DNA of 64,000 nucleotides from Xenorhabdus hominickii (GTDB taxonomy: Bacteria; Pseudomonadota; Gammaproteobacteria; Enterobacterales; Enterobacteriaceae): contig NZ_NJAI01000004.1 of assembly GCF_002632725.1 (NCBI RefSeq), forward strand, positions 315,664-379,663, read 5' to 3'. The translations under genes were made by a program, and so were the position numbers. Below the pieces are notes generated by a model. It did no database searches. It saw only the letters and a program-made list of their open reading frames with translations, and was not told the DNA's origin. Position 1 is the first letter of the stretch. Each line of letters opens with the position of its first letter. Below, piece by piece: positions 38,669-49,367 of this stretch.

Positions 38669-40054
38669 CAATCCGCCCAGTGCCTCACTCGGCAAAAGTT
38701 GGAGTGAGGCACCGTGATACAGGCTAATTTCTTTGACGATGGTCAGCCCTAACCCTGCGCCGTCCAACCCCGCGGCATTATCCAGACGGTTAAATGCCAT
38801 AAGTGATTGGCTGATATTTTCTTCCGCAATACCCGGCCCAGAATCATCAATTTCCAGACAACAATATTTTTTGTCTGGGATCATTCTCACCCTGCCTGTC
38901 ACCATCCCCTTTGGTAGCGTATATTTGATAGCATTGTCCAGCAAATTGGCACACATTTCTGCTAACAATAGGGGCTCGCCTTTAATCCATAGAGCGTCTT
39001 CCCCTTCATAACCTAAATCAATCCCTTTGCTTTCGGCTTGCTGCAAACGGGAAAAGCAGGCTTGTTGCAACAATTCGACAATATTGACTGGCTGATAATT
39101 TTGGATCGCCTCTTTTTCATGAACTTTAAGTTTTGACAGCTGCAATAAGCGATCGGTCAACAAAATCATACCATCCAAACTGTTGTTAATCGCTCGCAGA
39201 ATTTTTTCCCTTTGTTCTGGGTCCTGCTCACCAAGTGCCACAGCTACCTGTGTTTTTAATACGGCTAAGGGCGTCCTGAGCTGATGGGAAGCATCTGCAC
39301 TAAATCGCTCTTGACGCCCAACCATTAATTTTAAACGTTCTATATATCGGTTGAACGCTTGAAGTAATGGGGAAAGTTCAGACCACGGTAAAATATCTGG
39401 CAAAGGAGTAAGATCATTGACAGAACGGCGGATCATAACGCCAGAGAGTTTTTTCAGCGGCTTAAGTAACTTCTTTAGCAGAATGTAAGCGAGAAGCAGC
39501 GTTAACAACACGACAGTGCCCTGACTTACCAACGAAGAGAACAGTAATTGCTGCGCCATATATTGACGAGAAATCACAGTCTCAGCTACTAATATCAATG
39601 ATATCCCCATAATACCGCCCTCATTAATGGGCTGGTACAGTGCCACAACGCGTATTCGCTGCCCCTGATATTCCGCATCATAAAAATACGCAAGTGCTGT
39701 GTACAATGGTGAACGCTGAGTATGCTGAGGTATGAGAGGAAGGTTATCGTAACCAGAAATCGTTTTTCCATCTGGTGAGATAACTTGATAGTAAAGACGA
39801 TCATTGGTATTTCGCTCAAAGCTGTCCAAAACAACATAAGAAACATCGACAATCAGATGGTTATCTTGAACAATCAGACGTTCTGCAACCGTTCTGGCCG
39901 ATGCAAGCAAGGTTCGATCATAGGCATATGTCGCGGCATTTTTCACACCGACATACTGACTATAAACAGAAGCACCGCCCAATAATACTAGAGGCACCCC
40001 AAAGAACAGCAGCAACTGGTGAAATAACGACCGTGGTATTTTGAAAAAATTCAT
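38621..40054 (-). CDS. tctE: Sensor histidine kinase TctE
   Basis: 477 residues. Transmembrane helices about 12-35 and 165-190 bound a periplasmic sensor domain (2CSK_N type); then HAMP, phospho-acceptor His in SADASHQLRTPLAVLK (about 252-267), and ATPase boxes NLLDNAIKYT, DDSGPGIAEE and GLDGAGLGLTIVKEI. Partner of TctD; the start overlaps the tctD stop (TAATG). Divergent tctCBA suggests tricarboxylate sensing. The C-terminal 16 codons overlap the convergent EamA gene. Confidence 0.93.
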   Translation of the reverse strand: MNFFKIPRSLFHQLLLFFGVPLVLLGGASVYSQYVGVKNAATYAYDRTLLASARTVAERLIVQDNHLIVDVSYVVLDSFERNTNDRLYYQVISPDGKTISGYDNLPLIPQHTQRSPLYTALAYFYDAEYQGQRIRVVALYQPINEGGIMGISLILVAETVISRQYMAQQLLFSSLVSQGTVVLLTLLLAYILLKKLLKPLKKLSGVMIRRSVNDLTPLPDILPWSELSPLLQAFNRYIERLKLMVGRQERFSADASHQLRTPLAVLKTQVAVALGEQDPEQREKILRAINNSLDGMILLTDRLLQLSKLKVHEKEAIQNYQPVNIVELLQQACFSRLQQAESKGIDLGYEGEDALWIKGEPLLLAEMCANLLDNAIKYTLPKGMVTGRVRMIPDKKYCCLEIDDSGPGIAEENISQSLMAFNRLDNAAGLDGAGLGLTIVKEISLYHGASLQLLPSEALGGLLVRIVFRLSTREWDA

Positions 40055-40719
40055 TACTCCTTCAGCTCCAGCCGGTATCCCAACCCACGTAATGTATATA
40101 TTCTCACGTCACTACTGAGTAGCTTTTTCCTCAATCGATGAACATACAGTTCTATACTTTGTAGATTCGCTTCATCCGATAGAGAAAACACCTGCTCAAA
40201 CAATTGCAGTTTAGAAACAGGACGTCCTCGCCGATGAAAGAGTGTTGTTAAAACGGATAATTCTCTGGGCGTCAGTGCTAACGGTACATTATTTAATACG
40301 AAATAACCTTCATCTTCATAAACTAATGAACCGAATTTTTGTGTCTCTTGCGATATACCTGACCCACGACGCAACAACGCTCGAATACGAGCTCCCAACT
40401 CTTGAAAATCAAAAGGCTTAGTTAGGTAATCATCAGCACCAGAATTCAACCCGTTCACACGATCCGCCACATCAGTTTGAGCGGTCAATAACAGAACAGG
40501 TAAATTTTGCCCACGCTTACGCAATCGCAATAACAGTGAAAACCCATCCAACCTAGGTAACGAAATATCCAAAATCAGTAAGGCATAATTTTCAGTCTGC
40601 AAAAGCTGATCAGCCACAATACCATCTTCAGCCAGATCAACTACAAACCCAGAATGACTCAATGCCTTCTGTAACCAATGTGATAAGTCAGTATGATCTT
40701 CAACCAATAAAAGGCGCAT
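40054..40719 (-). CDS. tctD: OmpR-family response regulator TctD
   Basis: 221 residues. Receiver domain with phospho-Asp in LLILDISLPRLDGF (about 51) and Lys in GADDYLTKPFDF; C-terminal winged helix (about 130-220; RELSVLTTLFHRRGRPVSK, YVHRLRKKL, LRGLGYRLEL). Controls tricarboxylate uptake in Salmonella; divergent from tctC by 288 bp, which is the expected target promoter. Confidence 0.94.
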   Translation of the reverse strand: MRLLLVEDHTDLSHWLQKALSHSGFVVDLAEDGIVADQLLQTENYALLILDISLPRLDGFSLLLRLRKRGQNLPVLLLTAQTDVADRVNGLNSGADDYLTKPFDFQELGARIRALLRRGSGISQETQKFGSLVYEDEGYFVLNNVPLALTPRELSVLTTLFHRRGRPVSKLQLFEQVFSLSDEANLQSIELYVHRLRKKLLSSDVRIYTLRGLGYRLELKE

Positions 40720-41007
40720 GAGTAATATCCACTGTTAAAAATCAACAGAGGAATAAAACGGAAATATTATACAAATGCAACATTAAGATTTGGTAATTGT
40801 TTATGGGTTAACATAAAACGTCTTTAGAAACAATTGATCAACATTTTCATGTGAAACATTACGCAAATTAGGCGACTAAGTTCACATCCAGGCAAATTTT
40901 ATTGTTAATGAAAGGTAATTGAAAGGTTTCGATTCTATAAATAAAAATGCACCAAAAATTTGTCATCCCTGTTATTTTTCTTTACTGGTGCTATATGAGG
41001 AATCAAA

Positions 41008-41982
41008 ATGAGAATATTCAAAGCCTTATTAACCACTGCAAATCTACTTGTCTGTACTAATGCCTTTGCAATTGCTGCTCCCGATAGAACCGAATGTATT
41101 GCACCAGCCAAGCCCGGTGGAGGTTTTGATCTAACCTGTAAGCTGGTTCAGGTTTCTTTATTGGAAACCAAAGCCATCAACAAGCCGATGCGGGTAACGT
41201 TTATGCCCGGTGGTGTCGGTGCCGTTGCCTATAATACCATCATTGCTCAAAGACCTATTGAGTCTGGCACCATTGTCGCCTTTTCAGGAGGTTCTCTGTT
41301 GAACCTTGCTCAAGGTAAATTTGGTCGATACAACGTGAATGATGTGCGTTGGCTAGCCAGTGTCGGCACAGACTACGGCATGATTGCTGTGCGCAGTGAT
41401 TCCCCTTACAAGACGTTAACAGACCTTATGGATGCGTTCAAAAAATCCCCTGACAGCATTGTATTCGGTGCTGGGGCTTCTATCGGTAGTCAGGATTGGA
41501 TGAAAACAGCATTACTGGCAAAAGAAGCGGGTGTTGATCCCCGCAAGATGCGTTATGTCGCCTTTGAAGGCGGTGGAGAGCCAATTACAGCCTTGTTGGG
41601 TAACCACATTCAAGCCGTTTCCGGCGATCTGAGTGAAATCTTATCTTATCTTAATGGTGATAAGCTCCGTGTCCTTGCAGTCTATGCCGACAAACGCCTG
41701 GATGGTGATCTGGCACATGTTCCGACGGCAAAAGAACAGGGTTATGATCTCGTTTGGCCTGTGATTCGCGGTTTTTATGTAGGGCCAAAAGTGACTGATG
41801 AACAATACCAATGGTGGGTAGATACCTTTAAAAAGCTACAACAAACTGAAGAGTTCAAAAAACAACGCGATCTGCGCGGGTTATTTGAATTTAACATGAC
41901 GGGCAAAGAGTTGGATGAGTATGTGAAAAAACAAGTTGTCCAATATCATGAGATGGCCAAATCCTTTGGTTTAGCAAAATAA
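41008..41982 (+). CDS. tctC: Tricarboxylate-binding periplasmic protein TctC
   Basis: 324 residues, Bug-family solute receptor. Signal peptide about 1-24 (hydrophobic stretch ending ANAFA-like CTNAFAIAA), then the ligand loop PAKPGGGFDLTCKLV characteristic of tricarboxylate binders. ATG follows GAGGAATC. Delivers citrate-type substrates to TctBA. First gene of the tctCBA operon, divergent from tctDE. Confidence 0.95.
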   Translation: MRIFKALLTTANLLVCTNAFAIAAPDRTECIAPAKPGGGFDLTCKLVQVSLLETKAINKPMRVTFMPGGVGAVAYNTIIAQRPIESGTIVAFSGGSLLNLAQGKFGRYNVNDVRWLASVGTDYGMIAVRSDSPYKTLTDLMDAFKKSPDSIVFGAGASIGSQDWMKTALLAKEAGVDPRKMRYVAFEGGGEPITALLGNHIQAVSGDLSEILSYLNGDKLRVLAVYADKRLDGDLAHVPTAKEQGYDLVWPVIRGFYVGPKVTDEQYQWWVDTFKKLQQTEEFKKQRDLRGLFEFNMTGKELDEYVKKQVVQYHEMAKSFGLAK

Positions 41983-41994
41983 TAAGGTGGTATC

Positions 41995-42426
41995 GTGAGC
42001 GATCGTATCTTTGCCGCTGTCTGGTTAGTTCTTTGCGGAATTGGGCTAGTCATTGGCTGGGAAATCCATAGTGAATATAGCTATGAGCCTCTCGGCCCCC
42101 GCCCATTTCCAATCGCTATTCTTTCATTATCGGCGCTTTGTGCATTACTGTTGATATTCAAGAAACCTGATCTCATTCATTGGCCTGCGCCAAAAGTATT
42201 GCATCGTCTAATGTTATTAATTGTTTCACTAGCCATTTACGCATGGTCATTTGAATGGCTAGGTTTTCCTCTGGCAACAACATTGTTGACTATCAGTGTC
42301 GCATTATTGTTCAACGCCAAGCTCCCTGCAGCGATTATCTCAGGTCTATTTCTTGGTATTTCGCTCTTTTTTGCCTTTGATCGCCTGTTAGATGTCACGC
42401 TGCCCGTCGGCAGTTGGCTCAGTTAA
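41995..42426 (+). CDS. tctB: Tripartite tricarboxylate transporter small membrane subunit TctB
   Basis: 143 residues, GTG start at 41995 with AAGGTGG upstream. Four hydrophobic helices (about 4-23, 38-55, 70-90, 95-137). LGPRPFPIAIL near 30 is the family signature. Small subunit of the TTT secondary transporter with TctA and receptor TctC. Gap to tctC 12 bp and to tctA 9 bp. Confidence 0.94.
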   Translation: MSDRIFAAVWLVLCGIGLVIGWEIHSEYSYEPLGPRPFPIAILSLSALCALLLIFKKPDLIHWPAPKVLHRLMLLIVSLAIYAWSFEWLGFPLATTLLTISVALLFNAKLPAAIISGLFLGISLFFAFDRLLDVTLPVGSWLS

Positions 42427-42435
42427 GGAGACAAC

Positions 42436-43944
42436 ATGGATACTTGGATATATCTGAGCCAAGGTTTTGAAGTTGCATTAATGCCTAAAAACTTAGCCAT
42501 TGCATTAATCGGTTGTTTTATTGGTACTGTTGTTGGTTTACTGCCCGGCCTTGGCCCCATAAATGGCGTGGCGATCCTTCTTCCACTGGCTTTTGCATTA
42601 AAGTTACCGGCTGAATCCGCTCTCATATTATTGGCAACAGTGTATATTGGTTGTGAATATGGTGGTCGCATTTCTTCGATATTGCTGAATGTACCGGGAG
42701 ACGCTGCTGCAATAATGACCGCCCTTGATGGTTACCCAATGGCAAAGCAAGGTAAAGCGGGGGTTGCACTCTCTATTTCAGCCGTCAGTTCGTTTTTCGG
42801 TTCATTGCTGGCTATCACGGGCATCATTTTATTTGCCCCTCTTTTGGCACAATGGTCTTTGGCATTTGGGCCTGCTGAGTATTTTGCACTGATGGTTTTT
42901 GCGATTGCCTGCCTCGGCAGTATGATGAGCCAAAATCCCATCAAATCATTATTGGCAGCCTTAATCGGTCTGGGTTTAGCAACTGTAGGTGTGGATGCTA
43001 ATACCGGCGTTTATCGTTTCACTTTCAATAGCATACACCTATCCGATGGCATTCAATTTATCGTCGTGGTGATTGGTCTGTTCTCAGTCAGTGAAATTTT
43101 ATTGATGCTGGAAAGCACGTCTACGGGGCAAAAGAGGATACGCAACACTGGACGATTGCTTTTCAATAGGAAAGAAGCCGCTACCTGTGTCGGACCAACG
43201 TTACGCTCTTCAGTAATTGGTTTTTTTGTCGGCATACTGCCCGGCGCAGGAGCAACAATTGCGAGTGCAATTACCTATATGACGGAAAAACGGATCAGTG
43301 GTAACAGTGATTCGTTTGGTAAGGGCGATATTCGTGGTGTTGCTGCACCAGAAGCCGCAAATAATGCTTCAGCATGTGGTTCATTTATCCCGATGCTTAC
43401 TCTTGGTGTCCCCGGCTCAGGCACAACTGCTGTCATGATAGGTGCTCTGACGCTTTATAACACCACACCCGGCCCGACTATGTTTACAGAACAACCGGAC
43501 ATTGTCTGGGGACTTATTGCCGCCCTATTGATCGCCAACATTTTGTTGCTGATTATGAATATCCCAATGATTGGGTTATTTACCCGTATACTGAATGTTC
43601 CGATGTGGTTTCTGGTTCCTTCAATAGCTATTGTTTCGGCAGTCGGCGTCTATGCTGTTCACAGTACCACATTTGATCTGATGCTGATGATTGGGTTAGG
43701 TGTTTTTGGCTATATACTCCGAAAATTGAACTTTCCAATGTCGCCATTGATTTTGGGGTTTGTATTAGGTGAAATGCTGGAACAAAATCTAAGACGCGCG
43801 CTATCAATCAGTAATGGACATTTTGGAATTCTATGGAGTAGTGCCATTGCTCAGGTTCTGCTGGTTCTGGCGGTATTGGTAATTATTGTCCCTCCTGTTT
43901 TACGCACCATTAATAAACGCCGTAATAAAAACCTGACACCATAA
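42436..43944 (+). CDS. tctA: Tripartite tricarboxylate transporter large permease TctA
   Basis: 502 residues with about twelve membrane helices. The duplicated signature can be read twice: GLLPGLGPINGVAILLPL near 35 and GILPGAGATIASAI near 265, with the GVPGSGTTAVMIGAL loop near 325. Imports tricarboxylates driven by the ion gradient. ATG has AAGGAGAC upstream. A hairpin follows the stop. Confidence 0.96.
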   Translation: MDTWIYLSQGFEVALMPKNLAIALIGCFIGTVVGLLPGLGPINGVAILLPLAFALKLPAESALILLATVYIGCEYGGRISSILLNVPGDAAAIMTALDGYPMAKQGKAGVALSISAVSSFFGSLLAITGIILFAPLLAQWSLAFGPAEYFALMVFAIACLGSMMSQNPIKSLLAALIGLGLATVGVDANTGVYRFTFNSIHLSDGIQFIVVVIGLFSVSEILLMLESTSTGQKRIRNTGRLLFNRKEAATCVGPTLRSSVIGFFVGILPGAGATIASAITYMTEKRISGNSDSFGKGDIRGVAAPEAANNASACGSFIPMLTLGVPGSGTTAVMIGALTLYNTTPGPTMFTEQPDIVWGLIAALLIANILLLIMNIPMIGLFTRILNVPMWFLVPSIAIVSAVGVYAVHSTTFDLMLMIGLGVFGYILRKLNFPMSPLILGFVLGEMLEQNLRRALSISNGHFGILWSSAIAQVLLVLAVLVIIVPPVLRTINKRRNKNLTP

Positions 43945-43951
43945 TTAAAGT

Positions 43952-43978
43952 AGCCAATCCATAGCTCATGGATTGGCT
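43952..43978. terminator. Bidirectional hairpin between tctA and fabB
   Basis: AGCCAATCCAT (43952-43962) pairs perfectly with ATGGATTGGCT (43968-43978), loop of five. It separates the convergent tctA and fabB genes. T-rich bases follow on the minus strand only weakly. Confidence 0.7.
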
Positions 43979-44007
43979 CTCATTCTCGCTGATGATTTTT
44001 TTAGTAA

Positions 44008-45222
44008 TTAGTCTGAATATTTACGCATCACCAGAGAAGCATTTGTACCACCGAACCCGAAGCTATTGGACATTACCGTTCTTAGCTCGCGTTCGGTAGG
44101 TTCAGTGATGATATTCATACCTAGTGCTTTTTCATCCAGATCTTCAATATTGATACTTGGTGCAATAACACCATGCTCCAACATCAGTAAGCTGTAAATC
44201 GCTTCATGGGCACCAGCCGCACCTAATGAATGGCCGGTCATTGCTTTAGTGGCAGAAATAGCAGGCGTATCGTCACCAAAAACTTCTCTAATGGCTTCCA
44301 GCTCTTTCAAATCACCAATTGGTGTCGATGTTCCGTGAGTGTTAATATAATCCACGCCACCTTCAATACCGTCCAACGCCATCTTCATGCAGCGTACAGC
44401 CCCTTCACCAGAAGGTGCAACCATATCCGCTCCATCTGAATTTGCGCCATAGCCGATAATCTCAGCGTAAATATGGGCACCGCGAGCCAATGCATGCTCT
44501 AATTCTTCAACAACGACAATACCGCCACCGCCTGCAATCACGAAACCGTCGCGGTTTTGATCGTAAGTACGGGAAGCTTGTTCTGGTGTCTCATTATATT
44601 TAGTGGAAAGCGCACCCATTGCATCGAATTCACAAGCCATTTCCCAGCTTAATTCTTCACCACCACCCGCAAAAATAACATCTTGTTTACCCAGTTGAAT
44701 TAACTCAACTGCGTGACCGATACAATGTGCAGAAGTCGAACAGGCAGAACTGATGGAATAGTTGACCCCTTTAATTTTAAAAGGCGTTGCCAGACATGCC
44801 GATACGCCGGAAGCCATCGCTCGTGTGACCATATAAGGCCCAACGCCACGTAATCCTCGGGCACGCATACCGTCTGAACCTGCAACTTGGTTGTATGGGG
44901 AACCACCTCCTGAACCCACCACAATCCCAGTGCGAAAATTAGAAACTTGTTCATCGGACAGACCTGAATCTTTAATGGCCTCGTCCATTGCTAGATAAGC
45001 ATAAATAGATGCGTCGCTCATAAAACGTTGGATTTTACGGTCTATCAAACCTGATGTATCCAGCTTTACATTGCCCCAAACGTGGCTGCGCATTCCCATT
45101 TCTTTGAATTTTTCAGAGAAAGTTATCCCGGAACGGCCTTCTTTCAGAGACTCCAGCACCTCTTCCTGGTTATTACCAATACTGGAAACAATACCCAGAC
45201 CAGTGATTACTGCACGTTTCAT
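44008..45222 (-). CDS. fabB: Beta-ketoacyl-ACP synthase I FabB
   Basis: 404 residues. Catalytic Cys in [10 protein letters not shown] (about 163), His in [11 protein letters not shown] (about 298) and His in [15 protein letters not shown] (about 333). Elongates unsaturated fatty acyl-ACPs. This is the primary-metabolism KS and is distinct from the KS domains of fclC and fclD. Stands next to divergent mnmC as in E. coli. A FabR palindrome lies about 50 bp upstream of the start. Confidence 0.97.
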   Translation of the reverse strand: MKRAVITGLGIVSSIGNNQEEVLESLKEGRSGITFSEKFKEMGMRSHVWGNVKLDTSGLIDRKIQRFMSDASIYAYLAMDEAIKDSGLSDEQVSNFRTGIVVGSGGGSPYNQVAGSDGMRARGLRGVGPYMVTRAMASGVSACLATPFKIKGVNYSISSACSTSAHCIGHAVELIQLGKQDVIFAGGGEELSWEMACEFDAMGALSTKYNETPEQASRTYDQNRDGFVIAGGGGIVVVEELEHALARGAHIYAEIIGYGANSDGADMVAPSGEGAVRCMKMALDGIEGGVDYINTHGTSTPIGDLKELEAIREVFGDDTPAISATKAMTGHSLGAAGAHEAIYSLLMLEHGVIAPSINIEDLDEKALGMNIITEPTERELRTVMSNSFGFGGTNASLVMRKYSD

Positions 45223-45270
45223 TCCTTACCTCATCAATATGTTTACCAGCGGGATTTTCCCCTGCACTTT

Positions 45271-45288
45271 AGCGTACACTTGTACGCT
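45271..45288. promoter_or_regulatory. FabR operator upstream of fabB, with FadR-like site beside it
   Basis: AGCGTACACTTGTACGCT is a near-perfect 18-base palindrome matching the FabR site known upstream of fabA and fabB. Bases 45290-45306 (ACAAGTCCGATCAGGT region) resemble a degenerate FadR activator site, which in E. coli lies beside the FabR site; that second reading is weaker. Together they predict control by unsaturated acyl-CoA/ACP levels. Confidence 0.8.
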
Positions 45289-45424
45289 GAACAAGTCCGA
45301 TCAGGTCAAAAAATCACAGAAAAATTGATCTGGACTCAGGTCTTAAGCCCTAGCTTGGGTGGTACAACTACATGAAGGCCGTTAAAATCACTCATATTAT
45401 TTTGTCAACGATACAGGCATTATT

Positions 45425-47476
45425 GTGAAAAACAGTGCTATCAGCAGCGCCACCCTAAGCTGGAATGAGCAGGGCACCCCCATTTCAGAGCAGTTTGATG
45501 ATGTTTATTTTTCAAATCAAGATGGCTTAGAAGAAACTTTATATGTATTTTTGAAAGGCAATAATTTTCCTCAACGCTTTAACACCCATCTTCGCTCAGA
45601 CTGCGTTATTGCAGAAACCGGTTTTGGTACTGGATTGAATTTTCTAACGCTCTGGCGGGCTTTTTCTGTTTTCAGACAGCAACACCCTGATGCCACCTTA
45701 AAACGGCTCCATTACATCAGTTTTGAAAAATATCCCTTGCAGGCAGCAGACCTGAAAACAGCACATCAACGCTGGCCCGAACTTCAGGAATTTTCAGAAC
45801 AATTATGTCAACAATGGCCCTTGCCTCTTGCGGGTTGCCACAGGTTAATCCTTGCTAATGGCGCTATCACACTGGATCTTTGGTTTGGGGATGTCAATGA
45901 TTTATTACCGGAGATAACTTCAAACCTGACTGGGAAAATTGATGCCTGGTTTTTAGATGGCTTTGCACCCTCCAAAAATCCACAAATGTGGAGCGAACAA
46001 CTGTTCGCTGCAATGGCAAAATTTTGCCGTCCTAAAGGCACGTTTGCGACATTTACCTCCGCCGGTATCGTTCGCCGAGGTTTACAAGAAGCTGGCTTTA
46101 CTGTCTCGAAGATTAAAGGCTTCGGACGTAAAAGGGAGATGCTTACTGGTATTTTATCTCCATCAACCAGTACTTCTCTCTTTCCATCTCGCACACCATG
46201 GTTTTCTCGCCAAACAGCCACACATACTGAGGATATCGCCATCATTGGTGGAGGTATTGCCAGCGCATTGACCGCACTGGCTTTATTACGTCGTGGTGCA
46301 AAAGTCACGCTATATTGTCAGGATGCTCACCCCGCTCAGAATGCATCAGGCAATCGGCAAGGCGCGATTTATCCTTTATTGAATGGTCGGGATGACCCAT
46401 TAGAACGTTTTTTCACGTCGGCATTTACTTTTTCCCGCCGTCAGTATGACCAATTAATCAATGAAAATGTATTATTTGACCATCAATGGTGTGGTGTCAG
46501 TCAGCTAGCTTATGATGAAAAAAGTGACAAAAAAATAGGCAAGATATTGCAAACACAGTGGCCGGAAACAATTGCACTTGGCATGGATCGCCAACAAATT
46601 AGCCATATAAGCGGATTGGACGTTAATCATCATGGCATCCACTATCCACAAGGAGGATGGTTATACCCTGCTCAATTAACTCAATCAGTGATTAACCTTG
46701 CTGAGCGACAAGGAATGCAAGTGTATTTCAATCATAAAGTGACCCAACTGATTCAGAATAAAAATAGCTGGCAATTAGATATTGAGGGACAGAAGAATTT
46801 ACAACGCAAAAACCACAGCGTTGTCATCATCGCCAATGGTCACTGCCTGCCACAATTTGAACAAACTAAAAAACTTCCTGTCACGGCTGTTCGTGGTCAA
46901 GTCAGCCATATTCCCACAACAAATAACCTCAGTAAACTAAAAAGTGTGCTGTGCTATGATGGGTATATGACCCCTGTTAATCACCATAATCAGTATCACT
47001 GCATTGGAGCCAGCTACCAACGCGAACAATTGGATACACACTATTCTTCTATCGAACAACAAGAAAACCGTAATCGTTTATTGAAATGTTTTCCTGATGT
47101 TGATTGGGTACAGCAAATTGATATTTCTGAAGGCAAATCCCGTCAAGGTATACGGTGTGCTATTCGGGATCATATGCCTATGGTTGGAAACGTGCCTAAT
47201 TTCAGCGAAGTTATGGAAAAATATGCAAACTTACCCCAACGAATAAGTACAGGTGGCGCCGTTGATGATTCCCCTTGCTATCCTAATTTATTTACCCTTG
47301 GGGCATTGGGTTCACGCGGATTATGTTCAGCCCCTTTAAGTGCTGAACTACTGGCAAGCCAGATCTTTGGGGAGGCATTGCCGCTTGATGATGAAACATT
47401 AGCCGCTTTACATCCAAACCGATTTTGGGTCAGAAAGCTATTACGGGGCAAAGCAGTAAGAACTGAAAAGCCTTAA
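45425..47476 (+). CDS. mnmC: Bifunctional tRNA 5-methylaminomethyl-2-thiouridine enzyme MnmC
   Basis: 683 residues, GTG start. N-terminal SAM methyltransferase (about 1-240; [35 protein letters not shown]) and C-terminal FAD oxidoreductase (about 260-660; [15 protein letters not shown]). Converts cmnm5U34 through nm5U34 to mnm5U34 in the wobble position of tRNAs. The start is supported by family homology; no strong Shine-Dalgarno is seen. Divergent from fabB. Confidence 0.96.
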   Translation: MKNSAISSATLSWNEQGTPISEQFDDVYFSNQDGLEETLYVFLKGNNFPQRFNTHLRSDCVIAETGFGTGLNFLTLWRAFSVFRQQHPDATLKRLHYISFEKYPLQAADLKTAHQRWPELQEFSEQLCQQWPLPLAGCHRLILANGAITLDLWFGDVNDLLPEITSNLTGKIDAWFLDGFAPSKNPQMWSEQLFAAMAKFCRPKGTFATFTSAGIVRRGLQEAGFTVSKIKGFGRKREMLTGILSPSTSTSLFPSRTPWFSRQTATHTEDIAIIGGGIASALTALALLRRGAKVTLYCQDAHPAQNASGNRQGAIYPLLNGRDDPLERFFTSAFTFSRRQYDQLINENVLFDHQWCGVSQLAYDEKSDKKIGKILQTQWPETIALGMDRQQISHISGLDVNHHGIHYPQGGWLYPAQLTQSVINLAERQGMQVYFNHKVTQLIQNKNSWQLDIEGQKNLQRKNHSVVIIANGHCLPQFEQTKKLPVTAVRGQVSHIPTTNNLSKLKSVLCYDGYMTPVNHHNQYHCIGASYQREQLDTHYSSIEQQENRNRLLKCFPDVDWVQQIDISEGKSRQGIRCAIRDHMPMVGNVPNFSEVMEKYANLPQRISTGGAVDDSPCYPNLFTLGALGSRGLCSAPLSAELLASQIFGEALPLDDETLAALHPNRFWVRKLLRGKAVRTEKP

Positions 47477-47489
47477 AAACACCTTATCT

Positions 47490-47521
47490 GCATCAGGTAT
47501 GTAAAACATCATACCTGATGC
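47490..47521. terminator. Hairpin between convergent mnmC and GNAT gene
   Basis: GCATCAGGTATG (47490-47501) pairs perfectly over 12 bases with CATACCTGATGC (47510-47521). It follows mnmC by 14 bases and faces the stop of the GNAT gene; likely a shared terminator. Confidence 0.75.
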
Positions 47522-47559
47522 AATATTCTGTATTTTCATTCTCAAAAACCAGCACTGCG

Positions 47560-48078
47560 TTAAGATGTGGTGATCAAACGTTTCATGGCACAACGTTGTT
47601 CTTCAGTAAATCCGTAATCAATTTCACTTTGTAAAATTTTGCGTAGTGCTGCTGTAATTTGTTGTGGTTTCAAAATGTCGAATCCCAATCTTTGATAAAA
47701 AGGAGCATTCCAACTGACATGACGAAACGTTGTTAATGTAACAGCTTGGAGATTACGTTGTTCAGCAACTTGAACCACTTTTTCAATCAATGCCCTTCCG
47801 ATGCCTTTCCTTTGCCAATGTTCATGTACTGAAAGCTCCATAATATGTAACCCATCATTCAGTGGCTTAGCCAAAATAAAACCTATAGGCTGGATATTAT
47901 TAAGGGCAATCCAACTATTGTCTTGTGAAAGATACTCCAGATGTTGTTGTTCCGTTTGCACATGACCATCAGCTATCCAGGACAATTCTGGTATAAAACT
48001 AAATAATTTCGCAGCAGAATATTCGACTGCTGGCAGTCGACTTACATCTGATTTTTGTGTTAAGCGAATAGAAAACAT
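47560..48078 (-). CDS. GNAT family N-acetyltransferase
   Basis: 172 residues. Acetyl-CoA binding motif A is visible as HEHWQRKGIGRALIEKV (about 87-103), followed by FRHVSWNAPFYQRLGF, a frequent ending for this subfamily. Substrate unknown. The gene and its coiled-coil neighbour are inserted between mnmC and yfcL relative to E. coli. No promoter evidence. Confidence 0.9.
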   Translation of the reverse strand: MFSIRLTQKSDVSRLPAVEYSAAKLFSFIPELSWIADGHVQTEQQHLEYLSQDNSWIALNNIQPIGFILAKPLNDGLHIMELSVHEHWQRKGIGRALIEKVVQVAEQRNLQAVTLTTFRHVSWNAPFYQRLGFDILKPQQITAALRKILQSEIDYGFTEEQRCAMKRLITTS

Positions 48079-48170
48079 ATTTTTTCTTAACTATGCCTCA
48101 GTGTTATTCATTTAATTCAGTAGAAAAAATACAATTACAAAACCGCATTACAGAAGTTAAATTTTTCTAC

Positions 48171-48893
48171 TTAGTGAGCACTCAATAACATAAATCTCAT
48201 TGCAGCAATAACTATACCAGAAAAACCAAACATGATTGTTACCATCCACTTAGTTTGAGAAGCTATTCTATCGGACATACTTTCATGTATAGATGATATT
48301 CTCTGATGTATAGATAAGATATCCTTACGCACAGATGACATCTCACTGTTCAAGGACGATATATCTTCACGTACAGATGACATCTCGCTCTTCAATGATG
48401 ATATATCCTTGCGCACAGATGACATTTCACTGTTCAAGGACGATACATCTTCACGTACAGATGATATCTCGCTCTTCAATGATGATATGTCCATGCGCAC
48501 AGATGACATATTACTGTTCAAGGTTGATATATCTTCACGTACAGATGACATCTCACTGTTCAATGATGATATGTCTTTGCGCATAGATACCATTTCACTA
48601 CTTAACAACGATACATCAGTACAAACAGAACTTATTTCCTTACAAATTAATAAATTAATAGTCTCAATATCCGATTTTATCGCATAATTTGACTTTATAA
48701 CGGCAACATCTGCTTTTACTTGTGCAACATCTGATTCCAGATTTTCAATTCTTTTTTCTAATGTCGTACTCATCTCTTTTTTCCCAACATATTTTAAGTA
48801 ACTAAAATTTATCGAATCAGGTAAAAAAAGTATTTTATTATTTTCAGTATAAAATCCGTATTCACTCTGAACAGAATATCTTTCTGTTTTCAT
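48171..48893 (-). CDS. Coiled-coil membrane-anchored protein with 14-residue tandem repeats
   Basis: 240 residues, family not recognised. ATG 48893 has AAGGAGAC upstream; an internal ATG at 48773 ([14 protein letters not shown]) also has a GGGAAAAAAGAG site, and the first 40 residues look different from the rest, so the start is open. Residues about 41-75 form a coil ([19 protein letters not shown]). Residues 101-198 are seven near-identical 14-mers of the type [14 protein letters not shown], two heptads each, with degenerate units on either side. A single hydrophobic helix (about 216-236) ends the protein, predicting a C-tail-anchored coiled-coil rod. Similar organisation is seen in XhlA/DUF1640-like proteins, but I cannot assign it. 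Confidence 0.75.
   Translation of the reverse strand: MKTERYSVQSEYGFYTENNKILFLPDSINFSYLKYVGKKEMSTTLEKRIENLESDVAQVKADVAVIKSNYAIKSDIETINLLICKEISSVCTDVSLLSSEMVSMRKDISSLNSEMSSVREDISTLNSNMSSVRMDISSLKSEISSVREDVSSLNSEMSSVRKDISSLKSEMSSVREDISSLNSEMSSVRKDILSIHQRISSIHESMSDRIASQTKWMVTIMFGFSGIVIAAMRFMLLSAH
48300..48593. repeat. 42-bp tandem repeat, seven units, in frame
   Basis: Seven consecutive 42-bp units encode the 14-residue repeats of the coiled-coil gene. Units alternate between two subtypes at the DNA level ([10 protein letters not shown] and [10 protein letters not shown] versions), suggesting an 84-bp higher-order duplication. As 42 is a multiple of three, copy changes would keep the frame. Confidence 0.85.
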
Positions 48894-49367
48894 AGTACTG
48901 TCTCCTTAAACATCCCTGAATTATCCTTTTCCCAATTCGTTAATCACAAATTCATATCAACCTCTTGTATATAAGTTTAAGTTAGTTAATCATGTAAAAA
49001 ACCATCATTCCCTACCCTGCTATTGCTCCAACTTTATCATCCCTACATTTTTTAATCATCAGACGTTCCATTAACAATATGATCATTTTAAGATAATAAT
49101 AAATATTTTCACCTTATCGATTAAAGCAGAGATTATTTAAATAACATTTCAGAATAATAATAGAAAATCACACCTAACCCATAGTAATAAATAGAATGCT
49201 ATTAATTGAAATATTAGCTATGGCGTCAATTTAAAACCCATATAAATTTACTTTATATTCATTATAAAAAGATCAAAAAAGATGAAGATATCACTATTTA
49301 TTCTCATTATTGAGATCCAGTACGAATTTTTTTGTAATCGTGAATAGATGATGACTCTGCCCAATCA
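48894..49367. other. AT-rich intergenic region
   Basis: About 470 bp, very AT-rich, between the coiled-coil gene start and the yfcL terminator. I find no ORF with a ribosome binding site and no clear repeat. It must hold the promoter of the coiled-coil gene. Confidence 0.5.

Noticed and set aside
45290..45306. FadR site next to the FabR operator
   Set aside because: Only partly matches the FadR consensus; mentioned with the FabR site but not listed as a separate feature.
48300..48593. CRISPR array
   Set aside because: The regular 42-bp units have no unique spacers; they are in-frame coding repeats of a coiled-coil protein.
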